A program made the position numbers and the translations under genes. A stretch of 64,000 bases of DNA from Geosiphon pyriformis (lineage: Eukaryota; Glomeromycota; Glomeromycetes; Archaeosporales; Geosiphonaceae), in the NCBI GenBank assembly GCA_016748015.1, contig JAAOMT010000699.1:62001-126000 (forward strand), in the 5' to 3' direction. The notes under the pieces are model-generated. The model made no database searches and had not been told where the DNA came from. It worked only from the letters and a program-made list of their open reading frames with translations. This document shows, in pieces, positions 48,819 through 61,735 of this stretch (its first letter is position 1; the number at the start of each line of letters is the position of its first letter).

Positions 48819-51800
48819 TTATCGCTTGAAATAAATTGAAAAAGATAAATCTGGCCCAATAGTCCAATTACCACCATTATTATCAATTGCTTCTATATGC
48901 ATATTCAAATAACCATCACAAGCATCGTCTAACCAGTTCACTAGCACCATACATTTGAAAGACCCATTTTCCACTGGAGTTATTGTTTCAACAGGAGAGC
49001 AGATTTCCAAGGCCTGCAATTAAAAAGTAACATTCAATTCAATTCAATTCAAGCATACTAGAGAAATAATATATGATTAATATGTATTCCTTGCCTTTGG
49101 TGGAGCACTTTGAGCTTCGTGGGCTCTCTGGGTAAACTCCATACGGGTTTTGAGTGTCCTTTCTAGGGTGTTATTTCGGTCAACATTATCATAGTTTTCC
49201 GTGGAACCAAAAATATAGATTTTGATGTAACAGATAGAACGTTGACCTGATTAAGGTTAACTTCATCAGTACACCTTCTTATTCCTTTGGGTACATCTTT
49301 TTTGTTTGACTCAAAAAAATCCGAAAGAAATGCTTACCTGTTTTCGGGGCGGCGGCAACAGTTCCTTCAATATGAAAAGTCAATTTGATTCTCCTATCAA
49401 AATATTCTGGGCGCCTATTTCGTTCAGCCTGACGCAGCACTTCAGGTGATGGTTTGGTATTCGACTATTAAATAAAAAATTACCAAGTATATGCATTAAT
49501 AAAAGTATTAAATGGTGATTTCGGTCGAGCCTGTTCTTACCCATATCCATTTAGCTGTCCGAACAACAAAGAAAAGTGGTGGTAAAGGGAGAGGAGTGTT
49601 TAATATTTCCAGGACAAAATCCCGCAGAGTCTTCAAATTATCCTTTTGAATAGAGGTCAGGATTTTTTTTGAAAGCCAAAAATCGTCCCAAGAATATTGT
49701 TATGCTTACTAAAGAAATCGGTTCTTGTCTGCGGGAAGAAATTCCTTGGCTCAACGTAAACTTTAAACGCAGTTTGTCAATTTTGGAAAGAAATTGAAGA
49801 GAAAAAGCTCGTAAAAAAAAATGCAGGTTTCTATCTCGAGTGGGCTTGGAAGAATCAATCGAGTCTAAATATTCTTGATGCGCTCGCCATAAGGGATTCC
49901 AATCAGAGCTAAAAAAAAAAGGCAAAAAACAAATTCAGAATTAATCCAATCCAATCTAATGTAATTATATCATTTATCTTACGTATTTTGAGTATTCATG
50001 AGAAGACTTTGAATTGAATAAGCCAATACCAGACAACAAATTTGACATGTAGAATTGTTAAGATAATAAGTGAGATAAAAATATTGAAAGCCGAATGGTA
50101 CGAACAAAATCATATTTAGCAAGGATATGAATTGAGAATTTCCAAGCTTTCCGAGTCAATATCGAGGAAGGAGTGCGCTACAAAGTCAAATCGCCGAGAT
50201 AAGAGGAAGAAAGTGTTGTGAAGATTTCGAACCTGCAAATATTTAAGATCCAGAAAATAAATAAAAGAGCAAGAGGGTTCTGAGAAAATAAATTTAAATT
50301 TAGTTCAATACATAACAGCATAACGGTCCACCATTTTATTGCCTCTCAAAGCAGTAATCAAAATCCCTAGCAGATTATGTGTGTGATTCAAAAAGTCGAT
50401 CCTTAGATCACAAAACCATTCTTGGAATATCATTCTAATATCTCCCTAGAGATACATTATAGGTTGGAAAAATTAATGTCCAGATAGAGATCCTAACTTG
50501 GATATAATCAAGTATGTCAAAATTACAGTTGACCTCTACTACTTACCAAAAGCCTAGTTTCGGTAGCTCTATATAACTTTGTAATTCCATAAAAGCTTAT
50601 TAGATATTCATTTAATCTGGATTCCGACTCCATTCCCCAATTAGCCATTTGAAGAAGTGAATTTTCAGCTTGGGCGATTGTTTTTAAAGTTTTGAGCATA
50701 CGGCAAGACCCATCAGATTCTACCTATTTATAAGCAATGAATTCGATCAATTAATTTTACTAGCACCAAAAGATGGACGAAATATGGGTTGCTAACGGGC
50801 GAAAATTTGAACAGAAAAAATACCTGTTGAACGAGTGAGTTTATTATATCACTCATGACATCAAAGCACCCTGTTATCCCAGCTGCTTTCGCAATTAAGA
50901 AAAGATACCATTGATTTTGTGTATATTGTCCGTTGTCCCAGCCACCAAACCTACGAACAGTCAGCATTAACCTATTGACTAAAGCAGATCTTTCTGCAAA
51001 GGGCATTGGACAACCAAAAAGTGCTTGAAAGAAAATTTTTACTAAGCATGCCTGGATATTATAAGAACATTTTAGTACAAAATATTCAACAAAAATCATA
51101 TGATAAAATGTCTCACGCTTACAAATAATTGCGGTCGTTGCAAAAGAACATCGAATTCTAATGTCATAATGGTGGCTTGAGTCTGTGTTTTGGCCATGGC
51201 AGCATGTTGGGCTGCGATTCTGAAAAGAAACTTCTTTATAACGGCGACTAGATGATCTGCAAAAGATTCAATTCTGTTATTTATATAAAGTTTAATTGAC
51301 TTTTGAGTGATATTGTCTCTTACCATCGACACGTATGAGCAATCCGAGAACTTGACGAAAGAGTTCTTCAATTAAGTTTAACTGTGTCGAACAAATTGAG
51401 AGAAGATTTTCAAGATATTCTGTTATCTGAAATTGATGAATAAAGATTGTCATTGTAATATTTTATTCCGTGGAACAAACCTGGCTCCAGCAGTATATAC
51501 AATCAGAAAAATCAAAGAATTTGAAACCTGTTTTAGTGTGCGCTCACGTCCCCTTTCGTCTTTTACTAAATTCATTAAGTCAGAAAAGCTCCCCCATATC
51601 GAATTCGCGGTTCCCAATGGTAAGCTTTCAAAAAAGTTTTCTAAGCACAAGAGATTGTTAGATTAGTATAAGAAAAATTTATAATTGTCACTATGTCTTG
51701 CGGTAAGCTTAATTCTTGAGAGGACAAAGAAAAATTTTTACTTAGTTCTGGTAAAATATTCAAGTTGCCTTGCGCATTAATTTTTGAAATCTCCTTTATT

Positions 51801-53432
51801 ATGATTGCAAATAATCCTGCGACTGCAAGGCTTAATTCGGTATTGGGACTTTTAATTAACGTATCACAGTTAGTCAAGGCATCGTAAAATTTTTTGCCCT
51901 CACTTTCACGACCCATCGATACCAGTTTGCGAAAGGAAAACGTTCTTTTGAATTCAATTGTAATCAGCCGTATAATTTTGGTCGCGATGGCTTGGGTCGT
52001 ACTATTAATTAATGCAAAGAGGTCCTACAATATTTTTAATTAACAATATTTTTAAAAGGAGTTGAAAATATTTGTTTACCAAAATTCGGGTTTCACCAAG
52101 AGAATAAGGGTTTCTCATTTGATAAGGAAGGTATTCAGGATCGATTTGTACATTATCTCGGACCATAAAAGTAAGGTCGGTTAAAGCCCAAGATTTCACC
52201 TTTTCACGAGAATCATCAACGATATGTTGGAATAATAAATCTATCTTTCAAAACCAAAAATATTATTTCAAATAGAAATAAAAAAAAGGAGTTTTGCAAA
52301 GTCACATATATAAAATTTACCTGGCTAGCTCTCAAAATTCGTGCGCGACAAGATAACAAAGTTAATGTTCGCAATATTCTCAAGACAAAAACTTCCTCAT
52401 TTGCGTGTTTCGCTATAAGTTCACGACAGATCGTACTGGTCTGACAAAGAGCGATTAGGTTATCATTCTAATTTATACATTCAAGAATATTTCGCATAAT
52501 ATTACCTCTTTGGTAAGTTCGAGATCCCGATGCATATGTCTGAAAATTGATATGAGCTTAAGTTTTACAGTGGAGGAAACAAAATCTAATTATTGATTTG
52601 TCTGAAATTAAATATCAATCATATTATACAAAAATGGGTATCAATTATGTATACAAATATCATACTTCGCATGACCATTTCTTGAGCTTTTCGAAATAAA
52701 AGTACTGGAAAGTTGGTTGGTGTATCGGAGGTCGAACACTGTGAGCATATTTTGTCTGCTGCATGAATTGCTGCTTTTGCTTCACTCTCCTCTGGTGAAT
52801 AAAACCGATCTAGTATCCTAAAATTAGAAAATTGATCAGGAAAATTTTGAATTCGATCAATTGCATTAGAATACAACTCGATATAAATATTACCAATGTT
52901 GCACGTTCAAGCGGGTATCAGATGCGATTAACATATACATATATCCAAGGGCCCTGTTGAAGGAAGATGGTTTGAAATACTATGCATCCGAGAATTTTGA
53001 ATAATTGATAATAGCAAACCTTAAACTAAGGGTGCGTGCATATGGATCATTACTTTGATTTCCCAATATAGCGGCAACATCATTTATGACCTGATCGAAT
53101 TCGATATTTTCTTTAAAGTGCTTCTCGCAAAGTTCAAAAACTTTGACCATTTGCACGCGTGTTTTATTGTCCCTATTTGCAAAGCGCGTTCTAACATCAA
53201 ATTTTAGCTTGATTTAAAAGTAGAGTTGCTTTTGTACTTACGTTTTTCTGGAATTTCCAAAATGGCTTGCTAGCTTAGTAAATACGTTTTGACGAAATTC
53301 CTGGAACGGATATTCTTCAAAAAGTTTTGGAACATTAGCGATGCCTCCCAATTTCTTTGAAGTTTCCGTGGCATTTAAGACACTGTTCTCAAGCGAAAAT
53401 AGCGCATTGTATTGCTTCTGTTGTGATGACAT
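48819..53432 (-). CDS. INTS7: Integrator complex subunit 7
   Basis: Helical-repeat subunit of Integrator, which cleaves and terminates RNA polymerase II transcripts in the nucleus. Start ATG at 53432, stop at 48819-48821. Clear exons: 53242..53432, 53020..53190, 52894..52953, 52666..52817, 52506..52585, 52321..52440, 52080..52244, about 51711..52024, 51528..about 51640, 51324..51426, 51123..51256, 50824..51051, 50547..50723, 50317..50445, about 50060..50232, then about 49985, 49710..49908, 49541..49642, 49338..49464, 49095..49246, 48819..49013. Motifs like the animal protein: VPKLFEEYPF, NDPYARTLSLR, VKLKLISIFRHMHRD, FVLRILRTLTLL, and the C-terminal beta part ending NNGGNWTIGPD. The last intron has a GC donor (49093-49094). 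Junctions near 51640-51715 and 49980-50060 are unresolved. Confidence 0.8.
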
Positions 53433-53928
53433 ATTTTTTTGCAGTTTAATCTAGTGTCCGTGTTGAATCCCTTTAGATAATTCGCAGACTTCCTATAACT
53501 TTTAAACTCTTCAGTATTCACCGTTATGGAGTGAAAGTGAATACTTAAGCTGATAAAATATTGATTACGTGAAAATTGTGTCAATTTAAAAGAATCTTTT
53601 TCAACGCTTATTTCAGGCTACAGAATAATACATGAATTATTTTCATTTTTGATGCCACTGTTGATTATCTATTGATCCAATCTCTTTGAGCATAGCATAT
53701 TATATTATGCCTGCATCCAATTATTTTTCTAGTATCCAAAAATGCTTAGTTCCCCCGAGCATACCAAGATTTTTGGATGATCCATAATTTCAGAGCTTGC
53801 AATTATTTTTCTAAAATAGTGGATAGATAAATAGCTGAAAACTAGAGCAAATAAGTAATATTCAAGAAAAGAAGACACTTGCGAAGTGAAGTCTGCCAAT
53901 TCGTTTTTTTCTCCAGATCTTCATTCAA
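53433..53928. other. Intergenic between SmB 3' end and INTS7 5' end
   Basis: Two minus-strand genes in tandem, 496 bases apart. It must hold the INTS7 promoter. No motif recognised. Confidence 0.45.
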
Positions 53929-55064
53929 TTATTGTTGGCCACGACCTTGACCTTGACCTTGTTGAGGTCCTGGTGGTGGCCGCATTTGGGGAGGAGGTCG
54001 GAAACCTTGAGGAGGAGCCTGGCCAGGGACAGGAAATCTGATACGAAATATTTAATGAATGATTACATTAAAAAAATAACGAATAGAAATCTTGTTTCAA
54101 CATTGAACCTACGCTGGCGGACCTCCACGACCAACTGGAGCATATTGCGGCGGAGGAGCACCAGGCTAAGTATAATTGAGAATAGAAAAAGGATTTATTT
54201 CATATTGTAGAATTAGTTTGATATGGCTCAAATCTGTACGTACCATACTCATTGGAGGTCTCATTCCTGGTGGTGGAGCAGCACCCTGGGGTCTATAACC
54301 TGGAGGAAGCCCAACAGCACCTGGCATACCAGGAGGTGGTCCCATTCCTGGTCTATATGCCATTGGTGGAGGGCCAGCTGGCATACCTGGTCTTGGTGGC
54401 ATACCTTGAACCATTCCTGGTGGCATTTGTCCCGGAATAGGCGGACGACCATACGATATTGGTGCTGCTGCTGCTGCTGGTGCTCCTGGTCCTCGTGGCT
54501 GCATCATTCCAGGTGCTGGTCCACCAACTCCACGAACAGGTCCCGTGAGTCCTACAGAGAATATAAATCTCGAATCGATTATTTTTCAAGTTAAAAGTTA
54601 AAAATAAATGTCCGAATTTAGTACCTGCGGGAGCTATACCAGGTGGAACCACTGGCAGACCTCTACCTGCAGGCCGACCTATACCCGGACCTCCCGGAAG
54701 CTAAATTTGGATATTAAACCATACAATAAATTTATTTCAAGTTGAGAAATTAAAAAAAGGAAGTAAGGCATCTTACTTGTGCTAGCTTTGTTTTCGAATC
54801 ATCAGTGCTTGGAGGAGGTGGTCCCTCCACACTTAAACTAACAATAGTCTCCCCACGTAAGATCACCAAACCTAATGTTCGTTTCTCTTCTTGTTCGGGT
54901 TGCCCTTGTGGCACCTTTGCTCCGCTTTTAGGCTTGATCTTCCGAAATTCCTCACAATCTGCTAGGACAAGATTCATGTGTTTGTCGAAAGCAAGCATTT
55001 GCCCTGTTAAAACACGCGAGTCCGCTAATGTAATGCGGAGTCGGTAGTTTATCAGGTTCAACAT
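53929..55064 (-). CDS. SMB1: Small nuclear ribonucleoprotein SmB/B'
   Basis: Core Sm-ring protein of the U1, U2, U4 and U5 snRNPs. Exons (high to low): 54777..55064, 54625..54700, 54244..54551, 54113..54165, 53929..54037; 277 residues. The Sm fold is in the first exon: Sm1 [19 protein letters not shown] and Sm2 [18 protein letters not shown]. The remaining two thirds is a Pro/Gly/Met/Arg-rich tail with repeats such as PPPGMRPP and PPGYRPQG, and it ends GQGQGRGQQ, the usual SmB tail for proline-binding and Arg-methylation factors. All introns are GT-AG. Start ATG at 55064 is the first in frame. Confidence 0.93.
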
Positions 55065-55562
55065 TTTAGAATTTTTGGATATCGACTATCACACGTAAGG
55101 TGGGGAATGAAGAAGAAACATGTCAGTATAGAATAAGTGTCTGAAAAAAACCTCTGACCGTTGTTTTCAGCAGCTTTTTGGGATTTTGCCCAAATCAATG
55201 GTTTGCCACTGTTTAAGAGTATAAAATTTTAGGCAGTTTTGAAAACCTCTGGGCCGAAAACGTGAGTATACAGCGCAATATTAAAGCTAATGGCCATCCA
55301 TCGCGAGCCCTCGAATTTCTTTAAAGCCTACCATTTTGAGATATTTTTTAATTCCTTAAGAAAGTAAAGAAGTAAATTTTAGGAGCGACAAGTTATTCCA
55401 GAAAAATCTGCGACTTGATATAATGGTGTCTTAAATTTTAGAATTGTTTAGATTTTCTACTCAATCCCTTTTCTGTAAAAATAATTTACAAATGACTCAT
55501 CTCACATGAGGTCAAACTAAATAAACTGCAAGGCTTGCCGGCCACAGAATTCTTGTAAAACG
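55065..55562. promoter_or_regulatory. Divergent region SmB/Med20
   Basis: The start codons of SmB (-) and Med20 (+) face apart over 498 bases, so both promoters are here. No specific element recognised. Confidence 0.5.
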
Positions 55563-56468
55563 ATGGGTGTAACGTGGTAAGTAATAGGCCTTTGAGCCTC
55601 GCTCACCCTTGTCCTTAAACTCACAAGCTCTTCCCTTCTAATAAAGGGTTATGCGTTGGCAAGACGCACTTGGCCCTGCTTCAATTGCTGTGCTCAATGA
55701 CAAATTGGCAATAGAATTCGGTACTCGTGTAGCAAAGGAGCAATATTTTTTACAATGTAAAATGTATCGTGATAATAACATGCAGCTACTAGCCAATACT
55801 GGCGAAGCGGCCCCACCAAAATTCATGTATACCATCGGAACTCGTCACGGACCACACTTGTTCTATACGTTGGTCGACGACATAATTGTGGAGAGTGAAC
55901 GCGAGACCGAGATGATTTTAACAAAGTTAAAGAATTTGTGGGGGCTGCGTCAGGTTGCACTAATTGAGGTAATAATGAGACTAAAGAGGATGAGTAAGTT
56001 ATGAATGGCAAAACTCTATTCGAATCACTAGTTTCAGAGTTCAAAGGAGATTTTTCTCAAGGGCTATACCTACCCAGTTGGGGACTTTATTGTTCGCCTT
56101 GGAAATCTGAATGTTAGTGCCGCTTACAAGGGGATGATGATAGAGGTAAGTCCTATTTGAATATATTTCCTCTGGTTATAATCTATAGGTTTTCGACCTC
56201 ATGTTTTCAAAGCTAATGAAATGGGTTGAATCAACCTTCATCCCAGATTGAATATCTTCCATCTTCACACCCTTACACCGCTGCACCTATACTTCAAGAA
56301 TTTAAAGACATGCTTGTCCCAGATGATGCTTCGATAGCCCAGTGGATACCTGGTGCAGTTAATGTTGATGACACATTCGCAAAAGTTGGTTTATCTGAGG
56401 AGTTATATACGACTGCTCATACCATGTATCAGCATATGCAACTTTTTAAAATGGATAATGTGCTGTGA
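55563..56468 (+). CDS. MED20: Mediator subunit 20
   Basis: Head-module subunit of Mediator, which links activators to RNA polymerase II. Exons: 55563..55576, 55647..55968, 56038..56145, 56247..56468; 221 residues. The N terminus MGVTWV, split across a 14-base first exon, matches the MGVT start of the family. Further support: PPKFMYTIGTRHGPHLFYTL, VESERETEMILTKLKNLW, KGYTYPVGDFIVRLGNLN, GMMIEIEYLPSS and the C-terminal TMYQHMQLFKMDNVL. Length fits the family. Identification rests on overall pattern because Med20 is poorly conserved. Confidence 0.78.
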
Positions 56469-56997
56469 ATTTCGGTAAAGATAATAATGCGTTCGAGACA
56501 TCAAACACGATAGATCATTACACCTAATAATAGGTAAGAATTTCGTAAGTTTTGCATACTCAATATGATGGCATCTGAATTCTCGATGTTAATTGCTAGT
56601 CAAATATTTTAGTCAATCACATTTAAATTTCGGGAAAAGAGGTGGTTTTTAAAAATAAAAATATTGAATCGAATTTATTGATTTGAAATTTAAAAAGAAA
56701 GACAGGTATGTTTAAAGGCTGAAAAGTAAGTTAACACCTATTATTAACATTAAGAATTAGAAAACTAATATCAACTTCTCAAAGTTGTTGGTAAAGATAT
56801 ATTAATTATAGTTTTATTTACATATTAAAAAATTAAAATTTAGAACACTATTGTTTAAAAATTACAGTATTAAAATATTCAATAGATTTGATAAAAACCA
56901 ATTATTTTAATATGTGTACACTATTCAATATATAAAAAACAATAATAAAAATACTCATATCTTGCGGCGTAAAATAACATAGTATCCAGTTTCTGTT
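56469..56997. other. Intergenic, tandem plus-strand genes
   Basis: A/T-rich from 56640 to 56960. It should contain the Med20 3' end and the promoter of the next gene. No repeat recognised. Confidence 0.4.
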
Positions 56998-58285
56998 ATG
57001 TGGCCTGCAAGAGCACCTTTCAAAGTCACCGCCGGGATTCCTCTTAAACAGCAGTGGCAGGGTCAAACATTTCTATATATTATAAAGCGTGTTAATAAAA
57101 ATCACTCCTTCATTGGGATTACACAAAACTTGGAGGTTGCTTTCGTTACAGAAAATCAATTCTTTTGCTTTTTTTTAATTCCCGGGCCAGAACTGACTCT
57201 ACAAAATCAATGTGATTTAATTCCCTCGTTATTCTCCTCACTTTTTCTGAATCTTAACATTTCAGCATGAACTAGCTCGTTTTAAGGGAGAAATAACTAC
57301 TCCAGGTGCACCGAAAATGCTTGGAGGAAAAATGGAACCCATTATGGCCCTAACTGGCTGGGCAAATCTTCCTGAAGCACACAGTTTTAAACACCTAACC
57401 TTTCTCAATTTTTATTTTAATCGTTACGAATCAATTTTCAAAATAATTCGTCCCCAACTATCAAAGATTATTCCAAACTTCGACCATTCATTTTTGTATT
57501 GGGGGAAAACTCCGAAACATAATCATGGACCTGGTGGTGGCTATGGTGATGTAGCTAACGGACAACTACCGGTGCCATCACCTGAAATCAGAAAATTTGT
57601 CTTCACAAGTGGAGTGATACGACGTATACTCGCCGTTAAAGAGACTTTTTTGCGGGATGAGTTTGATGAGGATAAAAAATTTTATCAAAATAATGAGGAA
57701 TATCAGGAATGGCTCCAAAGAGTGTTCAGGAGGAAGGCAAAAAAGCAGCGCAATCAAGAGAGGGAGATGGAAAGGAAAATGGACTTGTATGGGGGAGGGA
57801 TTCTCCCGAAGCCTTACATAGCTAAGACCTTGCTTGAGCAGGGAGACAAGGATCAAGATGATGAACTGTTGGAAGATTACATACCTGGCAAATTCGAGAA
57901 TCGGAAAAATGTTACTAAAATTTCTTTGAAGTCGCGCTTTCCCCGAGAAATTCTGCAACCACAATCATGGCGTACCTCTAGAAACTGGTGTGTTTATTGG
58001 ACTCCAAAAATTATGGAATATCCAGAGTTATTCGAATTGATGACTAAGGATTGGCGATCCGTGTGTTTTACTGGTGGGAATTCTCTCTCGATAAAACACC
58101 GTATATTAAATATTGATTCTATATCGGCAGTGAAACCTCAGAAAAAAAAGTTTTCTTCTCCAAGCAATTATGAACTTTCAAAATTTGCAGTATCAAACCA
58201 AAGCAAGTTTAAAGCGAATAGAGTGAAATATGATATACCACCGGGTTATTGGAGTGATGATGACGGTGAAGAGGATGATGATTGA
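56998..58285 (+). CDS. Unrecognised protein of about 370 residues
   Basis: Two exons are proposed, 56998..57090 and 57266..58285: GTTAAT donor, TTTCAG acceptor, frame restored. The second exon is a long clean frame starting HELARFKGEI. Visible features: a glycine-rich patch GPGGGYGDVANG (about residues 125-137), a basic/charged helix rich in Lys, Arg, Glu and Gln (about 180-206), and an acidic end SDDDGEEDDD. No membrane segment. Codon use is normal for the host block and unlike the transposons, so I take it as a real gene. The N-terminal KAPFK-like style recalls mitochondrial ribosomal proteins, but I could not match it and assign no function. Confidence 0.6.
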
Positions 58286-58996
58286 AGTCAAATATGATAA
58301 ATGCCAGCATTATATCACATTTCCAACAAAGAAAATTGGATGAGTCGTATTTTATCAAGGGAAAAACACAGGAATCATTTTCGTTTACATGTCGTAATAA
58401 AGCGACCAAAAAGTAATTTTTCTCAATATTCAGCTTTCAATTATTATTTTTACTTTCTTTTCATTCTGTTTATTTCTAAAATGATTCTTGAATTTTAGTT
58501 TTGAAACCCAAAAAAGATAAAATGTAAGAATGGCAACAGGCAACGATATGAAATAAAGATGTGATTTGAGGATAATATTTGTCGTGTTCAAATATAAAGA
58601 AAACAATTTGTTATTGATGGCTCAAAGGGGAATCTGAGAACCAACTTTAAAGATGAGTGACACAAAAGGAGTGCAAAGGGAATTTAGTCGTCAAGACTTA
58701 GTTCTATTTAGATTTACGTTAAGCGGATGATGAAGAGCCAAAATTTTAAAGTAAATTGATAAAATGACGCGACTGATAAGGCGATGAAAAAAAAGAGTCA
58801 ACTCCCGCCCCGGCGGGATCTTATCTAATCACAACAAAAAGAAAAGATAATCATAAAGGAAATCAAACTAGGCAAGAATTGCAATCAATGATGGCACTCA
58901 TACACCCCCACCCAAAAAATAAATATTAGGTAAAAGATTATATTGTTGAAAGAGGAAGGGGATCTAAATAGGCCAGAGCATAGGTTTAATTATATT
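58286..58996. other. Intergenic, convergent 3' ends
   Basis: Between the stops of the unrecognised gene (+) and Mob2 (-). The motif ACTCCCGCCCCGGCGGGATC at 58800-58819 includes a short GC-rich palindrome (CCCGCCCCGGCGGG) that stands out; it could be a hairpin in a 3' untranslated region. Otherwise nothing recognised. Confidence 0.45.
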
Positions 58997-59973
58997 TTAC
59001 CTGTTACGACCGTTGGCCTCTTTTAACTCCATTATTTCAATCAATTCTTCCAAAGGCCCCATCTCTTTCTTGTCCAACAAAGCAAATTCCTTGGCAAACG
59101 AGATAAAATGGGCAAACAAGGAATTAAAATGACCTTCCTCGCGAAGATGCAAGACTTTATCATAGTGATTGTGGTAGATGTGAGCAAATACTCTAAATGA
59201 TTGTTTAAATATCGATTTAACAGTTTGTTTAAATTCAGGTGGGAATTCTCGTCCTTTTAATTATGAAAGAGAAAGAAAAATTAGGTATCTGTATTCAATA
59301 CATCCCAATGAAAAAATTAAAAAAACCCACCAGCTTTTGTGGGGAAGGTAGACTCGTCATTCAATAAGTTTTGAATCCAAGTCATTACATAATCTATATA
59401 TGTGGGTGCAGGAAGTTTTGTGCTCTTCCTGGTATGATCTATCCAAGAAAACTCAACACTGGTTGATCAAGACACGAAAAAGATATGATAAATAATGTTT
59501 AATACCGTTTGAAAGGGAAACAAACAGATTCGTATTTAGCCTCACCCAGGTCCAGCGCACATAGAAGGGCAACTAGAGGAGGTACAAAAATCCGTTATAG
59601 ATCCATAAAAGAGATTGAGGTAAGTAAAGAATTCAAAAACTAACACAAAAATGAAAAATGAAAAATAAAAAGTAAATGTTAATCATCAAATTATGTATTT
59701 TTTTGTAATAAAATCATTGTAGGTTAATTATAAAGATCATACCGTTGACTGCCAGCCACTCGTCTTCGTCAACGTACTTTGGTAACATAACAATAGGTTT
59801 AAAACTGCCTTTCACAAAAGACGCATTGACGAAGGGTTGGGAAAGGAACAAAGGACGCAAGGAAGTTGCCTTAGCACTGCCTCGCGATTTCGTTCTATAA
59901 AGTTTTCTAGAGAAACAAAAATTTATGTGAAGCATTTAGCGAGAGAGCGACACCTGAAGTTAAAGGGGCTCAT
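58997..59973 (-). CDS. MOB2: Mob2-type activator of NDR/LATS-family kinase
   Basis: Mob proteins bind and activate NDR-family kinases (Orb6/Cbk1) that control polarity and cell separation. Exons (high to low): 59954..59973, 59743..59906, 59546..59639, 59331..59458, 58997..59253; 220 residues. The first exon is only 20 bases. Motifs: FLSQPFVNASFVKGSFKP, VMLPKYVDEDEWLAVN, FFTYLNLFYGSITDFC, CPSMCAGPG, LPAPTYIDYVMTWIQ, FPTKAGREFP, RVFAHIYHNHYDKV and FAHFISFAKEFALLD. The Cys pair and later His pair fit the Mob zinc site. The QPFV...VKGxF segment and the FPTKAG form favour Mob2 over Mob1. Confidence 0.92.
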
Positions 59974-60825
59974 GTTCTGTTTTCGAGGTTGTAGCTAATA
60001 CTCGAGCATGATCTATGAACGTTTCATTGCTAGATGAACGGAGAAAAAAAGCCAGTTTTGTATTGCAAGTAACCAAATAATACAAGTACATAAATACCCT
60101 TCAACGTTCCGTAAAAAATTCATGCTTATAAGTATTTTGTTTGTAACCAAAGAAGAATTATTTTATGCCTTTAAAAGCAATATTTCGGAAGAAAATATAT
60201 AGTAAAATGAAAAAGAGAGAAACAAGGAGGCGCTAAATTTATAGTACCAACTCGAGGAAATTTTCAAGACATTCTAAGATTATTTATTGGTTACTATTAA
60301 GAACTTGGTGGTAGTTACGTGCATCCCGCCTTTATGGTCAACGCATATAAACCTAAACTAGGGTTCCAGTTTTGGGATCAATCAAACATTGGATGATAAA
60401 AATCAATATCAGATATATACTATAAAAATAAAAGCTTTTATTTATGAAAAAACAAACCATTATTTGTTAATTGTATAATTAATTTGAAAAGCCAAAAGCA
60501 TTTATTTTAAGCAAAGCTGTTTTTACACTGTCTGAATTTAAGAATTTGGATTTATTTAGCCAAAAAAATCTTTTAATAATATAAATAATAGTAATATAAA
60601 AAAAAAAGCATTAAAATACATTTTTAAGTATTAATAACACGTTTTATGAAAAAGACTAAAATGTAAAATATGTAAAAAAACCACGAAATTGAGTAATATA
60701 ATAAAATTAATAAAAAAAAATGATTTAAAAATATATATATATATAATTAAAATATTAATAATATTAAAAAAGTAAGTTTTATTAATTTATTTAATATGAT
60801 TTTTTTTAATACTATAATAAAGTAT
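59974..60825. other. Mob2 upstream region, then A/T-rich sequence
   Basis: The first 400 bases are normal composition and should include the Mob2 promoter. From about 60430 the sequence turns A/T-rich. No coding pattern seen. Confidence 0.4.
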
Positions 60826-60935
60826 AGTTCAATTACTATCTAATACAATATAACCATAAAATATTTCAAATTAAATGTGACTCATGTGTTTTTTTACATG
60901 TGGCTAGCCATTTAAGTCAGCAAAAATTAAATTAA
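60826..60935 (-). repeat. LINE 3' end fragment
   Basis: Shares ACTATCTAATACAATATAACCA and TGTGACTCATGTGTTTT with the LINE 3' end at 61630-61745, and the same order more weakly with 24735-24845. No coding part is attached, so it is a severely 5'-truncated insertion. Confidence 0.7.
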
Positions 60936-61590
60936 ATTAAATCTATAAAAATGAATTTACTTGATTAAATTATTTTTTTATTACCAAAAAACAAGCCAGC
61001 TAATTATATAGCAGTTTTATTGTATTAGATTTAATATTAAGATTTTGAAACTTTTAAAGTATTATTTATTTTATAAAGATTTTCTTATTTACAAAAGAAT
61101 TTAAGTTTTTATAAATTATATTATTATTATTTACACTATATTTTACTTTAAAATCTACTATTTTTTTCTTTAAATTACTAATAATTTTTTTAATAATGGC
61201 AATATTTTTTTTAATTACCAAAAATTTTATTTTATTTTAGCATTTAAAAAAAAGCACCAATTAAATTTATAATTAAAAAAGCCAAAATATTAATAAATTT
61301 AATAATAAACTTAGTTAACAAAACCAATTTAACTAATTTAAATTTTATAAAAGTTAATATAGAGTTAATTATATAATTAATAATTACAATAACAACAAAA
61401 AAAATAAAAAAACAGCAGATTTAACATAAAAGCTTATATTAATAAAACAAAACTTAAATACTTTAAAGTTAATTATTAATATTTAGGAATTTTTTATTAA
61501 ATATAATTGTTTTTAATATTAGTATTAAATAAAATTTAAGTTATTAATTAATATAAAATATTTTTATAATTTTTATTAATTAATATATTT
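60936..61590. other. A/T-rich sequence, nothing recognised
   Basis: Nearly pure A/T between two LINE 3' ends. It is probably decayed transposon, but no frame could be matched. Confidence 0.4.
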
Positions 61591-61735
61591 TTATTATTAT
61601 TATTTTTTTTTATTAGAGTTTAATAAACAAGGCCCAACTATTATCTAATACAATATAACCACATAGAGTCTTAAATTAGATATGACTCATGTGTTTTCTA
61701 CATATAATCAGCTACTCAAACCAGTTCAGGCTATA

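Noticed and set aside
54223-54594. Trp/Ser-rich plus frame over SmB
   Set aside because: Mirror of the Pro/Gly-rich SmB tail on the other strand.
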